From Mycobacterium sp. (GTDB lineage: Bacteria; Actinomycetota; Actinomycetes; Mycobacteriales; Mycobacteriaceae): 46,276 nucleotides of DNA. A program made the position numbers and the translations under genes. The stretch spans positions 1 to 46,276 of the forward strand of contig JAGQTV010000026.1 of the NCBI GenBank assembly GCA_020438845.1. The letters run 5' to 3'. The notes under the pieces are model-generated. The model was given only the letters and a program-made list of their open reading frames with translations, had not been told where the DNA came from and searched no databases. Positions 26,900 through 34,114 of this stretch are shown piece by piece (position 1 is the stretch's first letter; every line of letters begins with the position of its first letter).

Positions 26900-26985
26900 G
26901 TCGGTCCCTTCGGTTGGCGACGTCGTCGCCCTGCGGCTCGGCGCCCAACCGTAAAACCGCCCCGAGGGGTTGTCGATTCACCCTT

Positions 26986-27117
26986 GCGGAGAGTCGGGGC
27001 TACGACCACCGCGCGGCGTTCATGAGCATCGTTGTACGGCCCCTTGACCATGGCGCCACCGCTGGCCTCAATCGCCTTCGCTGCGGCGTCGACATCATCA
27101 GTCTTATGCCAGCCTAA
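26986..27117 (-). pseudogene. possible remnant of a VOC (glyoxalase-like) gene
   Basis: Between the PE gene and the exported protein gene, the minus strand reads HKTDDVDAAAKAIEASGG followed by a KGPYNDAHERRAVVV-like stretch, which resembles the second half of VOC-fold proteins (DD-x-DAA...GG...GP...AVV-DP). The match begins exactly where the neighbouring gene ends and degenerates into a basic, meaningless tail. The frame has no proper start or ribosome site. It may be debris at a rearrangement junction. Weak evidence: short and judged by eye. Confidence 0.35.
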
Positions 27118-28334
27118 GTGACCTTGATCGACGGCAAGGTCCCCGTAGGGGCGGTCGACGCGAGCCCACCGAAGTACGACCCCGACCACATCCATAATCC
27201 GGCCTGGAGTCGCAACGAACTGCGCCCCACCGAAGTATCGCCGCCTGCGGCTGCGAGCATGCTGGAGAGTACCGCCGCCTTGCTCACCATCAGATAGGCC
27301 GAACTCAGATCAACCAGCGCTGCATAGGAATTCGGCGAGAACGCTCCTTCAGCGGCGATGTTCTCCCAGACGGACCGGCCAGCGTTGGTCGCCCCCTCAA
27401 GCACTGTGGTCCACAGCGCCATCTCACGCCAGCCCAGGGTTGACGGATCGGCGATTTGGCTCAGAACCGAGTCGTACCGAGTCGCAATCGCCAAGGGGAA
27501 GGCACTGGAGTTGCAATCCAGGAATCCGTTGCAGGACAGAGTGTCCTGCATTGATGGCACGCCAGCGGGCGGGTTGTCGAGGATGACCTGCAAATAGCCA
27601 CGGTTGTAGCCGTAGAGCGCCAGCAGGACCGGCACCGACGCATGTGCGACGGCTCGCACGACCCAGTTAGGCTCCGACGCGGCGGCGGTCAGGCCGGTGG
27701 CGAGCCCGTCGAAAATCTTGATCGCCACCGCCGAGGCGGTGAGGTTGGCCGTCTGCGCACTGGCCCCCGATGTCGCGGCGGTTGCAGTTGGGTTGTCGCG
27801 CAGGTTGTCTCGCAGCCAAATCCCGCCGAAATAGCCGGAGACCGCCAAATTGCCCAGCCGGGTGCGAACCTGGTCGCGGCTGATGTTGGGAGCAGCCAGT
27901 TCGTCCAAACTCGTGACGGCGAGGTCCCCGAAGAAGAATCGGGCGCTGTCGGCGGGGCTGCCGCCCGAATCGACGTATCTGGCGGCGGTCTCGGCAATGG
28001 CGTCGCGAGAGACAATGAAGGATCGTCCTTTGCGGACCGGCAAGTCTGGCACGTCTACCGACACGGCGCCCACGATCGCAGCCGCAGGTTTCGGCGCAGT
28101 GCGTTGGCTGCCGGCCGCCGGAGCGACGCTGCGAACCGATCGCGCGGCCGCGCCGGACCGTCCCGGCTTCTTCGCCACCCGACTGGGCCCGGCATCGGCG
28201 GAACGCGACGTCGAACTCGGTGAGCCCGACTCCGGAGCCGCCCATGCCGCGCCCGCGCCGGCAAACACGGCTGCACCGATCCCCAGCCCGGCCGCCAACC
28301 CGACAGCCCTGCCGACATTAGCCGAAGTGCGCAT
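27114..28334 (-). CDS. exported protein of unknown function, 406 aa
   Basis: From ATG 28334, behind a strong AGGAGGAAG site, the product has a clear Sec signal peptide (hydrophobic AVGLAAGLGIGAAVFAGAGA, then AWAAPES). A Ser/Arg/Pro-rich linker (about 40-100) leads to a mostly helical region from about 105 with RDAIAETAARYVDSGG, a tract rich in Thr/Ala, and a later part with YGYNRGYLQVILDN and a Cys pair (LSCNGFLDCNS, possibly a disulfide). I do not recognise the family and see no catalytic motif. The DUF1906 gene lies 65 bases upstream on the same strand, and the three genes from 29855 down to 27114 may be one transcript of exported proteins. Confidence 0.75.
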   Translation of the reverse strand: MRTSANVGRAVGLAAGLGIGAAVFAGAGAAWAAPESGSPSSTSRSADAGPSRVAKKPGRSGAAARSVRSVAPAAGSQRTAPKPAAAIVGAVSVDVPDLPVRKGRSFIVSRDAIAETAARYVDSGGSPADSARFFFGDLAVTSLDELAAPNISRDQVRTRLGNLAVSGYFGGIWLRDNLRDNPTATAATSGASAQTANLTASAVAIKIFDGLATGLTAAASEPNWVVRAVAHASVPVLLALYGYNRGYLQVILDNPPAGVPSMQDTLSCNGFLDCNSSAFPLAIATRYDSVLSQIADPSTLGWREMALWTTVLEGATNAGRSVWENIAAEGAFSPNSYAALVDLSSAYLMVSKAAVLSSMLAAAGGDTSVGRSSLRLQAGLWMWSGSYFGGLASTAPTGTLPSIKVT

Positions 28335-28399
28335 ACTTCCTCCTGAGCGGCGGCACACCAACCGGCGCCACCCTCGAGGCTATCAGCCAGCAAACTAAC

Positions 28400-29176
28400 T
28401 CAGCGGGGAAGATCCCATTGGCCGAAGTCCGGCGCAAGCACGTCGTCCACATCGACGTGGATGCCGTCGATCACGGCGCCAGGGTCGGTCGCGGTCACGA
28501 CCTCCCGCTGGAAAAGCACGGCAGCGGGCTCACGCAGGCCGTTGGACCAGGCCTTCGTCTGCCACGCCCAGCGGAATCCCGGCGAGGTGGAGTGCCCGAC
28601 GACCCCGTCGGCGATAGCCCAACCGAGTTCGCGAACGCCTCCGTAGATTCCGGTGCGTTCCACCCCCAGCACCGAGTTGAGTCCGCGGAACCATTGGCTG
28701 GCAACGTTCTTCCAGGTCGCCTGGTCAATCGGCTCGTCGACGCTGAAGAAGATCGGGGCATTAACTGGTCCACCCGCCGCCCCGTGCAGTTGCAACGCGG
28801 TGTTGGCGTCGGCCACCCCGCCGTCGAATCCACGGGTGAAGTCGGAGGGCGAGTTCACCCAGCCTGGCTTGCCGTATTGATAGCAGCTCACTACGTGCAG
28901 GCCCAGTGCACGCATGCCGTCGGTGAAATCACGGGTCGCGGGTTTGAAGTCGAACGTGGCGCCCGGACGCAGTTCGGACACGTAGACCAAGGCGCCGTCG
29001 AAGCCCGCTGCCTTAATCTGCTCGGGACTGACCAACAGGTGGGTGAAGTCGATCAGGCGCAGTCCCGCCCCGGCGGCCCTCGGCGCGCCTGCCAAACCCT
29101 TAGCGCCGGCCAGCGCAGCCGCCACGGCCGGAAGGGAGTATTTCAGGACATCGCGCCGTGAGGCAGGTGGGGTCAC
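28400..29176 (-). CDS. Tat-exported DUF1906 glycoside-hydrolase-like protein (Rv2525c-like)
   Basis: A 258-residue protein of the DUF1906 (glycoside-hydrolase-like TIM-barrel) family. The N-terminus ASRRDVLKYSLPAVAAALAG is a Tat signal with the twin Arg at residues 7-8. The barrel follows, with FDGALVYVSEL, VSCYQYGKP, IFFSVDEPID (acidic residues on a strand end, as in the family active site) and a late DGIHVDVDDV. The M. tuberculosis homologue Rv2525c is Tat-secreted and tied to cell-wall properties; its substrate is not settled. GTG 29176 starts 4 bases after the upstream gene ends and lacks a ribosome site of its own, suggesting coupling to the L,D-transpeptidase-like gene. Confidence 0.88.
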   Translation of the reverse strand: MTPPASRRDVLKYSLPAVAAALAGAKGLAGAPRAAGAGLRLIDFTHLLVSPEQIKAAGFDGALVYVSELRPGATFDFKPATRDFTDGMRALGLHVVSCYQYGKPGWVNSPSDFTRGFDGGVADANTALQLHGAAGGPVNAPIFFSVDEPIDQATWKNVASQWFRGLNSVLGVERTGIYGGVRELGWAIADGVVGHSTSPGFRWAWQTKAWSNGLREPAAVLFQREVVTATDPGAVIDGIHVDVDDVLAPDFGQWDLPR

Positions 29177-29180
29177 AACG

Positions 29181-29855
29181 TCACGTTTTTGCGGGTACCA
29201 GCGACGGGCTTCCGACGCCGATCGTGATGCGCGGATCGGCGGAAGGATCCAACCAGGTCAAAATCGAGCGCATCTCGTTGCGGCCGATTCCCACACATCC
29301 CCAGGTTGGATTTCCGTCGGTCACGTGCAGGAAGATTCCGGACACCTTGCCCGGAATTCGCTTCGGGTTGACCGCGATGTTAACCGCGTAGTCGTAGACC
29401 GGGCCAGAATCGTACAGATTTTCGGTAATCGACGACGGGTTCTGCGTCGAGTGCACGTGGGTGTTGTAGGTCGGTGACGCGGCGTCTTCGTCCCACCAAT
29501 CCTGCTGGGTGGCTTGGAAGTACGGCATCTTCGTTCCCGGGTTCGGCTCGCGGCCGAAAGCCTGGTCGAAGGTGAACGTCCCCACCGGCGTGCGGTAGAC
29601 GCCGTCAGCCGGCGCGCCTACACCGAGTTCGCCGACCTTGGCGGTCGTGGGGCCGAGCACTACCTTCCACTGCTGTCCCACCTTCTGGTAGGCGGTCAGG
29701 GTCCCGGTGGTCGCACTGTCGGCGGGCACGCCGACGACGATCCACTGCGAAGTCTGGGTGGCGGGTTCGGCAGTTGCCGGCACAGCTAGCGGCAAACTCA
29801 GTAACACCGCCCCGAGTCGGACGGCGACAGTCCTGGTCAGGGTCACGGCGCCCAT
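29181..29855 (-). CDS. secreted L,D-transpeptidase-like (YkuD-fold) protein
   Basis: A 224-residue product with a signal peptide (RLGAVLLSLPLAVPATAEP) and a YkuD-type domain. The active-site region reads FLHVTDGNPTWGCVGIGRNE: the His, then GC with the nucleophile Cys, as in the HGC motif of the family but with Trp before Gly-Cys. An upstream YNTHVHSTQNPSS segment adds His residues near the site. It resembles Rv0309-type mycobacterial proteins more than the LdtMt1-5 enzymes with Ig domains. Probably acts on peptidoglycan, unproven. Start chosen at ATG 29855; ATG 29867 would add four residues. Confidence 0.82.
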   Translation of the reverse strand: MGAVTLTRTVAVRLGAVLLSLPLAVPATAEPATQTSQWIVVGVPADSATTGTLTAYQKVGQQWKVVLGPTTAKVGELGVGAPADGVYRTPVGTFTFDQAFGREPNPGTKMPYFQATQQDWWDEDAASPTYNTHVHSTQNPSSITENLYDSGPVYDYAVNIAVNPKRIPGKVSGIFLHVTDGNPTWGCVGIGRNEMRSILTWLDPSADPRITIGVGSPSLVPAKT

Positions 29856-29935
29856 CGTAACCGGCATTCGCGGACAACCCGGATTACGCAATCCGATCGT
29901 GACCGGGCCTACGGATGCGGAAAAGCCGGGCCCCT

Positions 29936-30565
29936 TCACGATTCTTTCACGTGCGAGTACCAGATCCGGTCGGCGACCGCGACGACGTCGTCGGACATCG
30001 CAGTGGCCCGACGGTAGAGTTCGCGGCTGGCGATGACAACGGAAATCTCAGTGCGAAGCAGGAGTTCGCCGGTGGCCTGCCGGTAGATCCTTTCCAGCCT
30101 GCGCTGGGATTTCACCGCCTCATCGGCCGCTTCGGTGGCCGAGGTTCCCGACTCGTTGGACCCCAGACTCAGACAGTCGAATGCGGTTCGCAGATGCGCG
30201 ACTCCTTCGGCGAGCAGGGACGCCATTTCCGCGGTCGCCTTATCGGGCGGGAAGGCCATGGCCTCGGATTCCCGCACAGTGTCTTTGGCACCGTTCATCA
30301 CCCGGTCGAGGTCGCGCGACAGCTGGAAAAGGTCCTCCGGCGGCAGTGGTGTGGTGAAGGCTTCACTGACGGCATCGGCGAGATTTCGGCGCACCTGGTC
30401 GCACTCGTGCTCAGCGGCACGCACGTCATCCGCGCGCGCGGAATCCCCGTCCGCCCAAGCGGAGAAGGCCACCATCCCCCGGTCGGTGATCTCGGCTTGC
30501 TTCTGCAGCATGCCGATCACGTCGGGCGTCTCAGGGAGGAACCAGTGGCCCTTGCGATCACTCAT
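29936..30565 (-). CDS. DUF47/PhoU-like protein, partner of Pit
   Basis: A 209-residue helical PhoU-domain-like protein of the DUF47 family; members are usually encoded beside a Pit phosphate transporter and are thought to modulate it. Acidic metal-binding-type positions appear in the E-x-x-x-D patterns (HECDQVRRNLADAV; DLFQLSRDLDRVMNGAKDT). ATG 30565 overlaps the pit stop codon (ATGA) and follows GGAGAAG, so it is preferred to the upstream ATG 30580. The operon pit-DUF47 is clear. No membrane segment. Confidence 0.9.
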   Translation of the reverse strand: MSDRKGHWFLPETPDVIGMLQKQAEITDRGMVAFSAWADGDSARADDVRAAEHECDQVRRNLADAVSEAFTTPLPPEDLFQLSRDLDRVMNGAKDTVRESEAMAFPPDKATAEMASLLAEGVAHLRTAFDCLSLGSNESGTSATEAADEAVKSQRRLERIYRQATGELLLRTEISVVIASRELYRRATAMSDDVVAVADRIWYSHVKES

Positions 30566-31590
30566 ATCAGACTTCTCCATCCGAGCAGGACAACGACGGC
30601 CAGGACTGCGGCTGCCGGGATCGTGGTCAGCCAGGCAACTGCCATGTCACGCACGATCGTCCAGCGCACGTGGCGCCACCGGCGCCGTCCACCACCGATT
30701 CCCACAATCGACGATGCCACCACCTGCGTGGTGCTCACCGGCGCGCCGACCATTGAAGCCCCGAAAATCACTGCGGTGGAAGCGGTTTGGCTGGCCAAGG
30801 AGTCCAGTGGAGTGAGGCTGAATATGCGGCGGCCGATCGTCCTGACGATGCGCCAGCCGCCCAGGGCGGTGCCGAGGGTGAGCGCGAGTCCGGTTACGAC
30901 CTTGGCCCACAACGGCACCGTCATGGTTGTGGAGTGGCCGGAGGCCAGCAGCAGTGCCGCGATCACGCCCATCGATTTCTGCGCGTCATTCCCACCGTGG
31001 CTGAACGACAACCCGGCCGCCGCGATCCATCCGCCGCCCCGGACCGGCCCGTGCCAGCGGGTGGTCCACCGCCGGGAACCCAGGCGCAGGCAGCGCAGCA
31101 GCACGAACGCGAACAGGACACCCAGCGACGGCGAGATGAACAGCGCTACCAGGGAGCCGATCATCCCGGTGGGATGAAGACCCTCCAAGCCACCCCAGTG
31201 AACCGACTTCAGCCCGCCGTAGCCGGACAGGATGCCATCGGTGATCGCCGCGCCACCGAGCCCTCCGACCAGCGCGTGGCCCGATGACGACGGCAGGCCG
31301 AACCACCAGGTGAGCAGATTCCAGGCCGTCGCCCCGGCCAGACCCGCTCCCACGACGGGCACCATCTGGCCCTGCGGCACCGTGACTATGGTTCCGATCG
31401 TGTCGGCGACGGCCTCACCGAGCAGGACCGCACCCGCCATGTTGAACACTGCCGAAAGGACGACCGCTTGCCTTGGGGTGGCACCCCTCGTCGCGACCAA
31501 AGTGGCGATCGCGTTCGAGGCGTCGTGGAACCCATTGGTCAGCGCGAAAGCGAGCGCAAAGCCGATGGCGACAAGCAACCCGCCCTGCAT
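30562..31590 (-). CDS. pit: low-affinity inorganic phosphate transporter Pit
   Basis: A 342-residue Pit-family phosphate carrier with about ten membrane segments. Both PiT signatures are present: FALTNGFHDASNAIATLVAT near residue 20 (N-terminal half) and LSFSHGGNDAQKSMG in the second half, with PVSTTQVVASSIVG and LPSSSGHALVGG as the expected repeat pair. ATG 31590 is chosen for its GGGAGGGG ribosome site; the frame extends 12 codons further up. The DUF47 partner overlaps downstream. It would import phosphate with protons or as a metal complex. It lies next to the arsenic genes; arsenate enters through phosphate carriers, but the adjacency may be chance. Confidence 0.94.
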   Translation of the reverse strand: MQGGLLVAIGFALAFALTNGFHDASNAIATLVATRGATPRQAVVLSAVFNMAGAVLLGEAVADTIGTIVTVPQGQMVPVVGAGLAGATAWNLLTWWFGLPSSSGHALVGGLGGAAITDGILSGYGGLKSVHWGGLEGLHPTGMIGSLVALFISPSLGVLFAFVLLRCLRLGSRRWTTRWHGPVRGGGWIAAAGLSFSHGGNDAQKSMGVIAALLLASGHSTTMTVPLWAKVVTGLALTLGTALGGWRIVRTIGRRIFSLTPLDSLASQTASTAVIFGASMVGAPVSTTQVVASSIVGIGGGRRRWRHVRWTIVRDMAVAWLTTIPAAAVLAVVVLLGWRSLI

Positions 31591-31689
31591 ATGGCCCCTC
31601 CCCCGCGGTCTCGGTGAACTGCTCATGTCCGCGAGGTGAACATAACAAAAACGACCGCACTGGGCGCCGGTGTCGACCCGTGATGAGAC

Positions 31690-32049
31690 TCATGTGCAGC
31701 AGTTGGGGTCCAGGGCCGCGCACAGTGCTTGCAGGGCTTCGGGCCGAACCCTGTGGAAGACGTTCATCCCGCGCCTCTCCGACACCACCAAACCGGCTTT
31801 CCGAAGCTGGGTGAGATGGTGGCTGACGGTCGATTCAGTGAGCCCGAGTACAGAAGCCAAATGACCGGAACTCTCCTCGCCCGCAGCGGAACTGAATAGG
31901 TAGGACACAATCCTGACCCGCGCCGGGTCGGCCAAGGCCTTGAGGCGCAGTGCGATCTCGAGGGCGTCGTCGTCACCCATCGGGCCGGCGGCCACGGGGG
32001 CACAGCACACCGGGGAGGTCATGTCGATCACCGGCAGTGCCTTGGGCAT
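31690..32049 (-). CDS. arsR: ArsR/SmtB-family arsenic-responsive repressor
   Basis: A 119-residue winged-helix repressor with ALRLKALADPARVRIVSYL and the recognition helix LTESTVSHHLTQLRKAGLV. Cysteines are at 15, 16, 110, 117 and 118. Cys15-Cys16 correspond to the N-terminal pair used for As(III) sensing in Corynebacterium ArsR, but the usual Cys-rich ELCVCDL segment is replaced here by SGHLASVLG, so the third thiol is probably one of the C-terminal cysteines. It is divergent from the cadI-acr3-arsC genes, with an inverted repeat between, and probably represses them and itself until metal binds. Confidence 0.92.
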   Translation of the reverse strand: MPKALPVIDMTSPVCCAPVAAGPMGDDDALEIALRLKALADPARVRIVSYLFSSAAGEESSGHLASVLGLTESTVSHHLTQLRKAGLVVSERRGMNVFHRVRPEALQALCAALDPNCCT

Positions 32050-32070
32050 ACTTGCACTGTGCCAGATAGG

Positions 32071-32128
32071 TTGACATATATCAAAAAGGTAGGCATTCTG
32101 AACGTGTCATCGATTTCGATATATGTCA
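32071..32128. promoter_or_regulatory. divergent ars promoter and operator, inverted repeat
   Basis: TGACATATATC at 32072-32082 is repeated as its perfect reverse complement, GATATATGTCA, at 32118-32128. Each arm is also nearly palindromic in itself (TTGACATATATCAA, 12 of 14 positions symmetric), like ArsR/SmtB operators. TTGACA (32071-32076) with CATTCT 17 bases on (32094-32099) could be the rightward promoter, with its -35 inside the first operator, so bound ArsR would block it. Confidence 0.75.
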
Positions 32129-32149
32129 CAGTCCATGGAGGTCGATTCC

Positions 32150-32569
32150 GTGTCCCGCGTCCAACTCGCGCTCAATGTCGACAATCTCGACGCAGCAATT
32201 ACGTTCTACTCCAAGCTTTTTCACACCGAACCGGCCAAAGTGAAGCCGGGTTACGCCAACTTCGCCGTCGCGGACCCACCTCTCAAGCTCGTCCTGCTGG
32301 AGAATCCCGGCCACGGCGGCAGCATCAACCACCTGGGGGTGGAGGTGGGCTCCAGCGAGATCGTCCACGGAGAGATCGCCCGGCTGACCGAAGAGGGCAT
32401 GTTCACCGAAGAGGAAATCGGCACCACCTGTTGTTTCGCCACCCAGGACAAGGTGTGGGTGAGCGCCCCCGACGGTGAGCGCTGGGAGGTCTACACCGTG
32501 CTGGCAGATTCAGACACTTTCGGGGCGGCGCCGCAGCAGATCGACATCCAGCCAGGGTGTTGCCGGTGA
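32150..32569 (+). CDS. cadI: CadI/ArsI-type VOC protein, metal(loid)-inducible
   Basis: A 139-residue VOC-fold protein very like M. tuberculosis CadI (Rv2641), related to ArsI, the Fe(II)-dependent C-As lyase that cleaves methylarsenite and aromatic arsenicals. The vicinal pair Cys94-Cys95 (GTTCCFATQDKVWV) corresponds to the As(III)-binding cysteines of ArsI; His61 and Glu113 fit metal-ligand positions. The first ArsI ligand, His near residue 5, is Gln here (VQLALNV), as in CadI, so lyase activity is uncertain. It ends in another Cys pair. GTG 32150 follows GGAGG; an upstream ATG at 32123 lies in the operator. First gene of the rightward ars operon; its stop overlaps the acr3 start. Confidence 0.92.
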   Translation: MSRVQLALNVDNLDAAITFYSKLFHTEPAKVKPGYANFAVADPPLKLVLLENPGHGGSINHLGVEVGSSEIVHGEIARLTEEGMFTEEEIGTTCCFATQDKVWVSAPDGERWEVYTVLADSDTFGAAPQQIDIQPGCCR

Positions 32570-33696
32570 CGGCTCCCCAGCGCACCCAACACGAGGAGTC
32601 GCCGGCCGCACGGCTGTCGACCCTCGATCGCTTCCTGCCGGTGTGGATCGGTGCGGCAATGGGATTGGGGCTCGTGCTCGGGCGACTGGTTCCCGGCCTG
32701 GGGTCAGCCATCGGCGCGGTTGCCGTCGACGGTGTGTCCCTTCCGATCGCCATCGGCTTGTTGGTGATGATGTATCCGGTGTTGGCGAAGGTCCGCTACG
32801 ACCGGCTCGACACCGTCACCCGCGACCACCGGATGCTGCTGGCCTCGCTCTTTCTGGTGTGGGTCGTCGGACCGGCACTGATGTTCACGCTGGCCTGGGT
32901 TTTCCTGCCCGACCTGCCCGCATATCGCACCGGCATCATCATCGTCGGACTCGCACCCTGCATCGCGATGGTGATCATTTGGAATGATCTGGCCCGGGGG
33001 GACCGCGAGGCGGCCGCCGTCCTGGTCGCCATCAACTCAGTCATTCAGGTGCTGATCTTCGCCGCTCTCGGCTGGTTCTATCTGTCTGTGCTGCCGGGCT
33101 GGCTGGGGATGGACCGCAGCGAGCTGAATACCTCCCCGTGGCAAATCGCGAAGTCGGTGCTGATCTTCCTCGGCATTCCTCTGGTAGCCGGCTATCTGAC
33201 CCGCCGTTACGGCGAAAGGTCCAGGGGTCGTAAATGGTACGAATCCAGGTTCCTGCCGAGAATCGGCCCGTGGGCGCTCTACGGCCTGCTGTTCACGATC
33301 GTGATCCTCTTTGCCCTGCAAGGCGATCAGATCACCTCCAGGCCGCTTGACGTTGCGCGAATCGCCTTACCCTTGCTGGCCTATTTCGCGATCATGTGGA
33401 CCAGCGGCTACCTTGTTGGCGCTGGGCTCAAGCTGGGCTACCCGCGCACCACCACATTGGGGTTCACCGCGGCGGGCAACAATTTCGAACTGGCCATCGC
33501 TGTGGCGATCGCGACGTTCGGCGCCACCTCGGGACAGGCACTGGCCGGCGTGGTAGGCCCGCTGATCGAGGTTCCCGTTCTGGTGGGATTGGTGTACGTC
33601 TCGCTGGCGCTGCGCCGATACTTCCCTCAACAACGCCAATACTTCCCTCAACAACAGAGCCCCGACCAGCAGGATGGAGCAGCCGCCCATGGCTGA
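32566..33696 (+). CDS. acr3: Acr3-type arsenite efflux transporter
   Basis: A 376-residue, ten-helix arsenite permease of the Acr3 (ArsB) family that exports As(OH)3. Cys132 in LAPCIAMVIIWND and Glu308 in AAGNNFELAIAVAIA are the family residues for arsenite binding and transport. GTG 32566 overlaps the cadI stop codon (GTGA), so translation is probably coupled; the frame begins a few codons earlier at 32557. The tail, after about residue 350, is Gln/Pro-rich and contains a duplicated YFPQQ from a 21-bp tandem repeat. Overlaps arsC by 8 bases. Confidence 0.96.
   Translation: MTAPQRTQHEESPAARLSTLDRFLPVWIGAAMGLGLVLGRLVPGLGSAIGAVAVDGVSLPIAIGLLVMMYPVLAKVRYDRLDTVTRDHRMLLASLFLVWVVGPALMFTLAWVFLPDLPAYRTGIIIVGLAPCIAMVIIWNDLARGDREAAAVLVAINSVIQVLIFAALGWFYLSVLPGWLGMDRSELNTSPWQIAKSVLIFLGIPLVAGYLTRRYGERSRGRKWYESRFLPRIGPWALYGLLFTIVILFALQGDQITSRPLDVARIALPLLAYFAIMWTSGYLVGAGLKLGYPRTTTLGFTAAGNNFELAIAVAIATFGATSGQALAGVVGPLIEVPVLVGLVYVSLALRRYFPQQRQYFPQQQSPDQQDGAAAHG
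33618..33655 (+). repeat. 21-bp tandem duplication in the acr3 tail
   Basis: ATACTTCCCTCAACAAC occurs at 33618-33634 and 33639-33655, a period of 21 bases, encoding YFPQQ twice just after the last membrane segment of Acr3. In frame, so length changes would be tolerated. Confidence 0.85.
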
Positions 33697-34114
33697 ACAA
33701 CCCCCCGGGCACACTCCCAGCGTGTTGTTCGTCTGTGTGCACAACGCCGGCCGGTCGCAGATGGCCGCCGGTCTGCTCCACCACCTGGCCGGCGATCGCA
33801 TCGAAGTCCGCTCCGCCGGAACGCAACCCGCCGACCAGATCAACCCGATTGCGGTGTCAGCCATGGCAGAGCTCGGTATCGACATCACCGGGACGAACCC
33901 GAAAGTCCTCACCGGCGAGGCCGTGCAGACCAGTGACGTAGTCATCACCATGGGGTGCGGCGACACGTGCCCGTACTTCCCCGGCGTCTCCTACCGCGAC
34001 TGGAAGCTCGACGATCCCGCCGGACAACCGATCGAAGCGGTTCGCCCGATCCGCGACGAGATCGCCAACCGCGTCAGAGCACTGATCGCCGAGCTGATAC
34101 CCCAGGGCACGTGA
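33689..34114 (+). CDS. arsC: arsenate reductase ArsC (LMW phosphatase-like)
   Basis: A 141-residue protein of the low-molecular-weight tyrosine phosphatase fold that reduces arsenate to arsenite for export by Acr3. The P-loop CVHNAGRS is at residues 16-23, and Cys90 and Cys94 (MGCGDTCPYFP) are the resolving thiols, as in the thioredoxin-linked type; in actinobacteria mycothiol or mycoredoxin may serve instead. ATG 33689 follows GGAGC; the 5-codon longer start at 33674 has its ribosome site too close. It overlaps acr3 by 8 bases, and its stop codon overlaps the start of the next gene. Confidence 0.95.
   Translation: MAEQPPGHTPSVLFVCVHNAGRSQMAAGLLHHLAGDRIEVRSAGTQPADQINPIAVSAMAELGIDITGTNPKVLTGEAVQTSDVVITMGCGDTCPYFPGVSYRDWKLDDPAGQPIEAVRPIRDEIANRVRALIAELIPQGT

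Noticed and set aside
29915-31177. 420-codon plus-strand frame opposite pit and the DUF47 gene
   Set aside because: No domain is visible, and both minus-strand genes have clear family signatures.
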